From Crocosphaera sp. UHCC 0190 (lineage in GTDB: Bacteria; Cyanobacteriota; Cyanobacteriia; Cyanobacteriales; Microcystaceae), in contig NZ_JAYGHP010000010.1 of assembly GCF_034932065.1 (NCBI RefSeq), positions 1 to 64,000 of the forward strand: a stretch of 64,000 bases of DNA, written 5' to 3'. The notes beneath the pieces were generated by a model that made no database searches, was not told the DNA's origin, and saw only the letters and a program-made list of their open reading frames with translations. Positions within the stretch are counted from its first letter, which is position 1. Every line of letters starts with the position of its first letter. The position numbers and the translations under genes were made by a program. Shown here in pieces: positions 32,724 through 39,811 of the stretch.

Positions 32724-34628
32724 TTAGAAACTAAATGTGGTACGAATTGTCCCAATAACTAAAGCATCATTTTTGTCATCATAATCAGGGGAAGTAATTA
32801 CAATAATGCCAGGGGTAATTGAGATGTTGTCATTAATGGGATATTGATAAAAAGCCTCAATATGATAAGAACTATCTCGATCATTATTTCGTAACCCATC
32901 AGGTAAAGCAAGTGTAGACTTAGAAACCCAAGGCTGCATCCCAATAATAATAGCCGCCGTGTCTCCTTCTACAAAAGCATCAGGAAAGCCTAAAGTTACC
33001 GCCCAATTCCAAACATCTATATTCCCCTTTTCAATGGTAAATAATTCCTCAGTTGGCATTGTTTCAGTAAAAATTTCTTCCGTTGGCATTTCCTCCATTG
33101 GGATATCTCCCCTTGGTAAATCTTGCGTTGGCATTTCATCAATGGTCAATTGTCTCACAATGTTAATAGCATTTTGAGTTCTAGAGGTAGTAAAACCGGC
33201 CCAACCACCGAAGATAAATTTAGGGGCAATACGCCAAGAAAATTCCATCCCATAAGAGTTATTAACCGTGTTAACATCTGTTTCAAAATCTTCTTCAATA
33301 AAGGTTTGAAAATTAGAGCGACGACTGCCCGTTCCTGTGTCAAGATTGTTATACCCATGCACATAAGTAAACGCCACCTCAAAACTATCACTAGGTTGAT
33401 AACTAATTTGACCGATCGCACCATAAGGGCCATTAAACATCCCTTCTCCTAAGTCGGGACTGTTACCATCTGTCGCTAAATAACCTGCACTCCATTGAAA
33501 GACTTCAAACAGAGTTCCTTTAAAGCCAATTCCTGGCCCTTCAGCCATATAATAAAGAGGATTGCGAGTCCCAAAGGCTGATAACGCCCCCGCAGCCCCA
33601 TCACCATCAAGGAAGTTGATCGTAGGGGTAAAGTCATCAAACGCACCGCCCACGGGTTCAACAAACATCCGCAAGTTTTCCGCCAAGGCAAACTCATAAA
33701 TAATCAGTTCTACGGCTAAATCACTATCATCAGGTTGTGAAAAGCCAAAATCCCCTTCGAACGTCCCCGCAATGGCAGAATAGGAGGGTACCGTCCCTGT
33801 TGCGAGACGGACATAGAGTGAATCATCCCCATCAAAGCTAGTATTTAATTCCAGTCGTCCCCGATACCCCAGGTTATTCACTCTGGGAATATCTTCAGTC
33901 CCCTCATTTTTCTCCCCATTGGTAATACCCGTTAACCCCACAACTATCTCACCTGTAAGGATAGTTGTGGTAGAAAATTGATGATCTTCAAGATAGGCTG
34001 TCCTTTCCTCTAAATTGCCCACTCTGGCCCCTAAAGCCATCAATTCTCCCTCAAATTCCTTGGCTAACCGTTTCAACTTGTCAATGTCTTCTCGCAATAC
34101 GGCAACATTTTCCTGTAAAAGTCGTTCTATGGTATTAAGACAGGCGTTTAAACCAGCCGCAAATTCATGACGGGATAAAGCGCGGTTCCCTCGAAAGGTG
34201 CGATCAGGATAGCCCACAACACAACCATACCTTTCTACTAAACCCCGTAATGCTTCATAGGCCCACTCAGTCGGGGCAATATCTTGTAATTCCGAAACAT
34301 TGGTTACTTGAGACATCGATCCCCTATTTTGACGGGTGGGGTTCAAAACACCATCACGGGACTGTTTTAGTTGAGAATTTCGATCCGGCCTTGGCAAGAA
34401 TTGAGTAGGGGTCGTATTTTGTAACTCTGAAACATTGATCATTTGAGACATTGACTCTTGATTTGGCCTCCCAGAGTTCAAAAAGCCATCACGAGACTGT
34501 TTTAGTTGAGAATTTCGATCACCTGAGTTCGATAAAGGGACAGCTTCAGAACCGGTCGAAATCAACATCATGATTCCTAAAATCAAACTGGGGACTTGAA
34601 ACAGCGATCGCATCGTTAACATCATCAA
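32724..34628 (-). CDS. SLH-domain porin (iron uptake porin, Slr1908-like)
   Basis: A 634-residue outer-membrane protein. After the signal peptide there are two copies of a 60-residue segment (DRNSQLKQSRDG...SMSQ...NVSELQ), then an S-layer homology domain (ELQDIAPTEWAYEALRGLVE then YGCVVGYPDRTFRGNRALSR, about 107-160), a short coiled coil, and an OprB-like beta barrel to the C-terminal aromatic residue (IRTTFSF). A loop near 515-545 has repeated MPTEE and EELFT elements. Slr1908-type relatives are implicated in iron transport. Downstream of FutA in the same direction. Confidence 0.9.
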   Translation of the reverse strand: MMMLTMRSLFQVPSLILGIMMLISTGSEAVPLSNSGDRNSQLKQSRDGFLNSGRPNQESMSQMINVSELQNTTPTQFLPRPDRNSQLKQSRDGVLNPTRQNRGSMSQVTNVSELQDIAPTEWAYEALRGLVERYGCVVGYPDRTFRGNRALSRHEFAAGLNACLNTIERLLQENVAVLREDIDKLKRLAKEFEGELMALGARVGNLEERTAYLEDHQFSTTTILTGEIVVGLTGITNGEKNEGTEDIPRVNNLGYRGRLELNTSFDGDDSLYVRLATGTVPSYSAIAGTFEGDFGFSQPDDSDLAVELIIYEFALAENLRMFVEPVGGAFDDFTPTINFLDGDGAAGALSAFGTRNPLYYMAEGPGIGFKGTLFEVFQWSAGYLATDGNSPDLGEGMFNGPYGAIGQISYQPSDSFEVAFTYVHGYNNLDTGTGSRRSNFQTFIEEDFETDVNTVNNSYGMEFSWRIAPKFIFGGWAGFTTSRTQNAINIVRQLTIDEMPTQDLPRGDIPMEEMPTEEIFTETMPTEELFTIEKGNIDVWNWAVTLGFPDAFVEGDTAAIIIGMQPWVSKSTLALPDGLRNNDRDSSYHIEAFYQYPINDNISITPGIIVITSPDYDDKNDALVIGTIRTTFSF

Positions 34629-34737
34629 ACTTACTTACTCACACTCTTTAATCAAGCTAAAAGGATAGTTGAGATAAAAAGTAAAAAGCAAAAGACAAGA
34701 GGTAAAAGGTCAAATTTCCTCCCCTTTCTCCCTCTCC

Positions 34738-35877
34738 CTACTTCCACCCCGCCCGATCCATAATTTTGACCGCAGCCGCTAAATTAGGTCCAAAAGCAGC
34801 TATATCCGTCTCATCGGCTTTAAATGTGCCGAAACTGGCTAAAACCGGATCAAGGGGGACTCCTGCCACAACCGGATATTCATCATTGCCCTTCGCAAAG
34901 AATTCTTGGGCCGTGTCACTGGTTAAATATTCCAAGAATTTAACCGCATTTTCTTTGTGGGGCGCATTTTTAATTACCCCGGCCCCACTAATATTAACGT
35001 GGGCCCCTCTACCGTCTTGGTTGGGGAAGAAGACCCCAATTTTGGCAAAAACTTCTTTTTTCGCTGGTTCTTCTGACTTGGCAAAACGGGTTAAATAGTA
35101 AGTATTGGCCAAAGTTAGATCCCCTACTCCTGCGGCCACATCTTCAATTTGTTTCATGTCATTACCCTGGGGAGGGCGGGCAAAATTCGCCACGAAACCC
35201 CGACACCATTCTTCCGTTTTGGCTTCCCCATTGGCTTGAATTAACGATGCTACTAAGGATTGGTTATAAGTATTACTAGAAGGGCGCATCACTATCTTCC
35301 CTTTCCATTTAGGATCAGCTAACGCCCCATAAGTCGATAATTCTTCCGGTTTCACCTTTTCTTTGTTATACATGATCACCCGCGCCCGTTTGGTAAACCC
35401 AAACCAATATCCTTGGGGATCACGCAAGGATGGGGGAATTTTTTGCTCTAAAATAGGAGAGGTGATGGGGACAAAAATACCTGCTTCTTGGGCCCGCCAC
35501 AACTTGGCTACGTCAACGGTGATTAAAAGATCCGCTTGGGTATTTTCTCCTTCGCTTTGGATTCGTTCGATCAGTTCATCCGCACTCCCTTCCACCAGAT
35601 TAACTTTAACCCCTGTCTCTTTGGTAAACCCTTCATACAACGCTGTATCTGTGTTGTAGTGACGGGAAGAATAAAGGTTTAACTCCCCTGTCACTCCTGT
35701 CACTGATGCACTTGGACTAGGGGCCGGGGTGTTATTGCTGTTTTTTTGTCCACAGCTTGTCATTAGTTGACTCATACCAATAACTGCTGTCGCCGTACTT
35801 CCACTCAGGAATAGTCGTCTCGATAATTTACTCACGGTTAACTTTGTCCCACTCCTTGACACTTGATTGCGTGTCAT
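34738..35877 (-). CDS. Fe(III) ABC transporter substrate-binding protein (FutA-type)
   Basis: A 379-residue periplasmic binding protein with a twin-arginine lipoprotein signal (KLSRRLFLSGSTATAVIG, lipobox LMTSCG). GELNLYSSRHYNTDTALYEG is the FutA opening, and SSNTYNQSLVASLIQ, NTYYLTRFAKSEEP and GRGAHVNISGAGVI hold the Tyr residues that coordinate iron in this family. The ATG at 35877 is chosen; a TTG at 35949 would add 24 residues. The FutB and FutC genes are not in the window. The 210-bp leader shared with comF has an AT-rich TTGAGAATAGTTAATAATTA that loosely recalls a Fur site. Confidence 0.92.
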   Translation of the reverse strand: MTRNQVSRSGTKLTVSKLSRRLFLSGSTATAVIGMSQLMTSCGQKNSNNTPAPSPSASVTGVTGELNLYSSRHYNTDTALYEGFTKETGVKVNLVEGSADELIERIQSEGENTQADLLITVDVAKLWRAQEAGIFVPITSPILEQKIPPSLRDPQGYWFGFTKRARVIMYNKEKVKPEELSTYGALADPKWKGKIVMRPSSNTYNQSLVASLIQANGEAKTEEWCRGFVANFARPPQGNDMKQIEDVAAGVGDLTLANTYYLTRFAKSEEPAKKEVFAKIGVFFPNQDGRGAHVNISGAGVIKNAPHKENAVKFLEYLTSDTAQEFFAKGNDEYPVVAGVPLDPVLASFGTFKADETDIAAFGPNLAAAVKIMDRAGWK

Positions 35878-36161
35878 TCTCGATATTGTCTGACGTATTG
35901 TAGCACTATTGCTAATAATTCCTGATAATTTTTGGAATTTTTTTCCCAAAGCCCAATAAAATCTGAGCTTGATTCAGGGATAAAATACTTACAACCCTTA
36001 TAGAAAGCTCATTTTACGATTTTATGAGAGTCTGCTCTGTTTCGTTAGCAAGTCTTGACAAATAGACTCAATCAATTTTGTTTTGCTGAATTTTGTCAAC
36101 AAGTAAAAATAATTGAGAATAGTTAATAATTAAATGTACCAGGATTTACAAACAAATAATT

Positions 36162-36821
36162 ATGTTAAAGAATATTTTATCGATCTTTCTTAAAGAGAAT
36201 TGTCCCCTGTGTCAACGTTCCACAGAGGAAGAAATTTGTTATGATTGTCAACGACAATTAAAAAGCTGTCAATTAAAACATTCTAAACAATTGTGGCAGG
36301 GAGAATTTCCCTTATTTGCTTGGGGTAAATATGACGGCAAATTAAAACAGGCGATCGCGGCTTTAAAATATGATAAGAAGCCCCAAATAGGAGAATTTTT
36401 GGGATTTTGGCTCGGAGAAAGTTGGCAAAAATATAGTTTAATAAAAACCCAGAAAACACCGACAATTATTCCCATTCCCTTGCATTTAACGAAGGAAAAA
36501 GCAAGGGGATTTAATCAATCAGAAATGATAGCCAAGGGATTCTGTCAAATCACCAACTATCCCTTAAAAACTAAAGGTTTAATGCGAATTCGTCAAACAG
36601 AAGCCATGTTTGGGTTGACACCAGAACAACGAAAAGCTAACATTAAGCAAGCATTTTCATTAGGAAAGTCCCTACAAAATCATCCTTTATCAAAGCCAAT
36701 TCTGTTAATTGATGATATTTATACCACAGGAACAACCGCCAAAGAAGCGGCGAAAGTTTTAAGTGATCAAGGATTCAATGTGTTAGGTATTATTGCGGTT
36801 TCTACACCATCTCAAGAATAA
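36162..36821 (+). CDS. ComF-family phosphoribosyltransferase-like protein
   Basis: A 219-residue protein. A four-Cys zinc module (CPLCQRSTEEEICYDC, about 15-30) is followed by a PRTase domain with IPIPLHLTKEKARGFNQ and the PRPP motif ILLIDDIYTTGTTAKEA. ComF members take part in DNA uptake in naturally competent bacteria. Single gene, divergent from futA. Confidence 0.92.
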   Translation: MLKNILSIFLKENCPLCQRSTEEEICYDCQRQLKSCQLKHSKQLWQGEFPLFAWGKYDGKLKQAIAALKYDKKPQIGEFLGFWLGESWQKYSLIKTQKTPTIIPIPLHLTKEKARGFNQSEMIAKGFCQITNYPLKTKGLMRIRQTEAMFGLTPEQRKANIKQAFSLGKSLQNHPLSKPILLIDDIYTTGTTAKEAAKVLSDQGFNVLGIIAVSTPSQE

Positions 36822-36903
36822 GAGCGTTATAGGCAACTATTAAAAGAGTGCTAATTTTAGAGAGAAGCCTTTAAAACTGCCACTACAATCACTACAATGT
36901 CCT

Positions 36904-36927
36904 TAGGTACTTAAGTTTTTGTACCTA
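36904..36927. promoter_or_regulatory. inverted repeat TAGGTAC/GTACCTA in a leader
   Basis: A 7-bp inverted repeat with a 10-base spacer, flanked by two TACTTAA half-sites, lies about 60 bp before the L,D-transpeptidase start. It could be an operator or simply a short hairpin. Confidence 0.3.
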
Positions 36928-36988
36928 CTTAACTTACTCCTCACTAAATTGTACAATTATTCACGATTTGTATTGGGATTTCAGAACA

Positions 36989-37543
36989 ATGTCTTTAAAT
37001 CGTTTATTACTGGGACTGACACTCATTGGCGGGAGTTTACTATTACCGATTTCAGGAATGCAGCTACAGGCGATCGCCGATGAAGTGACCCCAGAAATGA
37101 CTGCCCCTGCTAGTCAACCAGAGGCCATGGCCACACCTCCTGAAACCGACAAAGTTTTAGCCACCCGTCTTGTCCTTAACTTAAAAGAACGTCGCGTTTA
37201 TGCCTATCAAGAGAATAAGGTTTTAGCCAGTTATCCTGTGGCGATCGGTAAAAAAGGATGGGAAACCCCCAAAGGTAACTTTACCGTCATGCAGATGATT
37301 GAGAACCCGAAATGGAAAAACCCCTGGAATGGCAGAGTAAGCGCACCAGGGCCCAATAGTCCTTTAGGGGAACGCTGGATTGGTTTCTGGACAAATGGCA
37401 AAAATTACATCGGGTTTCATGGAACCCCTGGAGAACACGTCATGGGTCAAGCGGTGTCTCATGGATGCGTTCGCATGAGAAATCGAGATGTTAAAGCCTT
37501 GTATGAATTAGTTAAAACTGGAATTCCGGTAATTGTTCAATGA
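36989..37543 (+). CDS. L,D-transpeptidase (YkuD domain)
   Basis: A 184-residue secreted protein with a signal peptide (LLLGLTLIGGSLLLPISG, cleavage after about residue 30). The YkuD domain starts at TRLVLNLKERRVYAYQENKV and carries IGFHGTPGEHVMGQ and the catalytic SHGCVRMRNRDV. It would crosslink peptidoglycan or attach a protein in the periplasm. The ATG at 36989 starts the signal peptide better than TTG at 36968. Confidence 0.95.
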   Translation: MSLNRLLLGLTLIGGSLLLPISGMQLQAIADEVTPEMTAPASQPEAMATPPETDKVLATRLVLNLKERRVYAYQENKVLASYPVAIGKKGWETPKGNFTVMQMIENPKWKNPWNGRVSAPGPNSPLGERWIGFWTNGKNYIGFHGTPGEHVMGQAVSHGCVRMRNRDVKALYELVKTGIPVIVQ

Positions 37544-37574
37544 AATAACACAAGCTTGTAACTTGTGAATTATT
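37544..37574 (+). terminator. hairpin after the L,D-transpeptidase gene
   Basis: AATAACACAAG and CTTGTGAATTATT pair across a short loop immediately after the stop codon, followed by TCGATT but no long T-run. Confidence 0.5.
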
Positions 37575-37669
37575 TCGATTAGCGGCAGAGAAAAGCTAAG
37601 ATCAAGAGTAGGGGGACAAAAACCAATCGTCTCCCCATCTCACCCGAAGCGTTTGATATTAAGACAATT

Positions 37670-38368
37670 ATGGCTAGTGTTACACAATACGCCTATACAA
37701 CCGAGCAAATTTCCGCGTGGTTACGAGGTTTACTGACCATTGCTTGGTGCGACGGGGACTATGACCCCCAAGAACAACAATTAATTGCTGAATTAACCCA
37801 AGACTTAGCCCTTGATGACCAAGAATCCGTCCTATTCCAATCTATTACCCCTGAAGAACTAGCTGAGGCTTTAGGGCATGACCCCAAAATCGGAGAAAAC
37901 TTCTTAAGAACGGCTGTTTTGGTAGCGATCGCCGATGGGATTTATTCTGCCCCGGAAGGGAAACTATTACATGAATTTAGTGAAGCATTAGGATTAAAAG
38001 TCGAGGCTTTAGAAAGTTTAGAACACACCCTTTGTGAACCCCTAGAAGAACATTCTGAAGCCTTAGCACTAGGTCAAACCAGTGGTTTAATCAGTCCCCC
38101 TCATCCTCATCCCGATCTTTTACATCCTCTCAAAGACTGGTTAGATGGGATGGATATTCATGATCCCCGTTTGGCCCGTTTTATCTGTAAAATGGTTCCC
38201 CCTCAATGTCCTTTTGAGCGAGATATTAAATTATTCGGCCATAAAATTGTTCATATTCCCCCTTTATGTAAATTAAACCCCCTTTATGAACAATTAGTCG
38301 GGTTAAGATTCCGCGCTTTATCTTATCTAGTAGATGACTGTGAGGAGGATATTTCGGAATATACTTAA
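37670..38368 (+). CDS. TerB-like protein with Mo-dependent nitrogenase C-terminus domain
   Basis: A 232-residue two-part protein. Residues 8-125 form a TerB-like helical domain (WLRGLLTIAWCDGDYDPQEQ; VLVAIADGIYSAPEGKLLHE) with the paired acidic loops of that fold. Residues 150-232 match the Mo-dependent nitrogenase C-terminus family (LLHPLKDWLDGMDIHDPRLA; MVPPQCPFERDI; IPPLCKLNPLYEQLVGLRFR), with conserved Cys residues. The domain was named in cyanobacteria; its biochemical role is not known. Confidence 0.88.
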   Translation: MASVTQYAYTTEQISAWLRGLLTIAWCDGDYDPQEQQLIAELTQDLALDDQESVLFQSITPEELAEALGHDPKIGENFLRTAVLVAIADGIYSAPEGKLLHEFSEALGLKVEALESLEHTLCEPLEEHSEALALGQTSGLISPPHPHPDLLHPLKDWLDGMDIHDPRLARFICKMVPPQCPFERDIKLFGHKIVHIPPLCKLNPLYEQLVGLRFRALSYLVDDCEEDISEYT

Positions 38369-38378
38369 TTTTTTTTGA

Positions 38379-38415
38379 GGGGCGATCGCTTTATTTTTCA
38401 TCGGCGATCGCTCCC
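38379..38415. terminator. hairpin built from two GCGATCGC (HIP1) octamers
   Basis: GGGGCGATCGC and GCGATCGCTCCCC face each other across a TTTATTTTTCATCG loop, so two self-complementary HIP1 octamers form the stem. It follows the TerB-like gene by a few bases and probably ends that transcript. Confidence 0.6.
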
Positions 38416-38444
38416 CAATTATTGACTATTCTGATATTCCTCCA

Positions 38445-38681
38445 TTGGCCAAAGAAAAGTATATTACAGATGCTCAAGGTAAACGGGTTGCTGTTGTATT
38501 AGACATCAAAGAATATCAGAATCTTTTGGAACAACTAGAAGAATTAGACGCGATTCGAGCCTATGATAATGCTATGTTATTAGATGAGGAGGAGATACCT
38601 TTTGAAGACGCGATCGCTGAGATTGAAAAGCATCGTCAATTAATCAGCAAATTCAAACTAGGAAATATCAAGATGATTTAG
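38445..38681 (+). CDS. orphan type II antitoxin-like protein
   Basis: A 78-residue protein reading EKYITDAQGKRVAVVLDIKE then YQNLLEQLEELDAIRAYDNA, typical of Phd/RelB-like antitoxins of cyanobacteria that pair with RelE toxins. No toxin gene follows: obg starts 100 bp later. The ending LISKFKLGNIKMI looks unlike the family. A different frame over the last bases reads QIQTRKYQDDLAVIKEETS, which suggests a small frameshift. The start is TTG at 38445, so expression is uncertain. Confidence 0.6.
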   Translation: MAKEKYITDAQGKRVAVVLDIKEYQNLLEQLEELDAIRAYDNAMLLDEEEIPFEDAIAEIEKHRQLISKFKLGNIKMI

Positions 38682-38742
38682 CCGTGATTAAAGAAGAAAC
38701 CTCATAATATACTAGCGATCGCTATTTGAGAGCAAACTCTAA

Positions 38743-38748
38743 TATAAT
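38743..38748 (+). promoter_or_regulatory. candidate -10 box (TATAAT) for obg
   Basis: An exact TATAAT lies 33 bp before the obg start. No good TTGACA is found 17 bp upstream, so it may be an extended or activator-dependent promoter. Confidence 0.35.
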
Positions 38749-38780
38749 GTTATACCCATTGAGAAGTTAGAAGAATTAGA

Positions 38781-39782
38781 ATGCAGTTTATTGATCGCGC
38801 TGAAATTGAAGTAGAAGCTGGTAAAGGAGGAGATGGTATAGTCGCCTTCCGACGGGAAAAATATGTCCCTGCGGGGGGTCCTGCGGGGGGAAATGGGGGA
38901 AAAGGTGGCTCAGTAATTTTAAAAGCCGTAAACAACCTGCAAACCCTCTTAGACTTCCGTTATGCGCGTCTTTTTAAAGCAGATAATGGCCAACGTGGCG
39001 GCCCCAATAATCGTACGGGAGCCATGGGTAAAGATATTATTATTGAGGTTCCTTGTGGTACGGTAATCTATGATCTAGAAACCGATGAAATATTAGGGGA
39101 TTTGATTGAAAATGGACAGATTCTTTGTGTGGCCCAAGGAGGAAAAGGGGGACTAGGAAATAAATACTTTTTAAGTAACCAAAACCGCGCCCCAGAATAT
39201 GCTTTACCCGGTTTGGAAGGGGAACATAGAAACCTCAGATTAGAGTTGAAATTGTTAGCTGAAGTGGGAATTATTGGTTTACCTAATGCGGGAAAATCCA
39301 CCTTAATTTCTTCTCTTTCCTCTGCTCGTCCTAAGATTGCAGATTATCCATTTACTACTTTAATTCCTAACTTGGGTGTTGTGAGAAAACCGACGGGAGA
39401 TGGAACGGTTTTTGCTGATATTCCTGGGTTAATTGAAGGGGCCCACGAAGGGATAGGATTAGGTCATGAATTTTTACGACATATTGAACGAACTCGCCTA
39501 TTATTGCATTTAGTTGATATTACTTCGGATGATCCCATTAAAGATTATCAAGTGATTCAACAAGAGTTAAAAGCCTATGGCCGGGGATTAAGCGATCGCC
39601 CGCAAATTCTTGCTTTTAATAAAATTGATGCGGCAGATCAAGAAACTCTGGAATTAATGATAAAAGAACTACAAAAGTTAAGTGATTCTCCGATTTTTAC
39701 TATTTCAGCCGTGACGAGAACTGGATTAGATGAACTTTTACAAACTGTTTGGAAAATGTTAGATGAAGCGGAAGTATTATGA
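38781..39782 (+). CDS. obg: Obg/CgtA GTPase
   Basis: Ribosome-associated GTPase of 333 residues. The glycine-rich Obg fold is seen in [20 protein letters not shown] and [18 protein letters not shown]1 is [12 protein letters not shown] (about 165-176), G2/G3 are [11 protein letters not shown] and [12 protein letters not shown], and G4 is NKID. It lacks the C-terminal OCT extension of longer Obg proteins, as usual in cyanobacteria. It functions in large-subunit assembly and stringent-response control. Confidence 0.97.
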   Translation: MQFIDRAEIEVEAGKGGDGIVAFRREKYVPAGGPAGGNGGKGGSVILKAVNNLQTLLDFRYARLFKADNGQRGGPNNRTGAMGKDIIIEVPCGTVIYDLETDEILGDLIENGQILCVAQGGKGGLGNKYFLSNQNRAPEYALPGLEGEHRNLRLELKLLAEVGIIGLPNAGKSTLISSLSSARPKIADYPFTTLIPNLGVVRKPTGDGTVFADIPGLIEGAHEGIGLGHEFLRHIERTRLLLHLVDITSDDPIKDYQVIQQELKAYGRGLSDRPQILAFNKIDAADQETLELMIKELQKLSDSPIFTISAVTRTGLDELLQTVWKMLDEAEVL

Positions 39783-39811
39783 TTGAAGATAGGTTAAAAA
39801 TATTAACTTAT

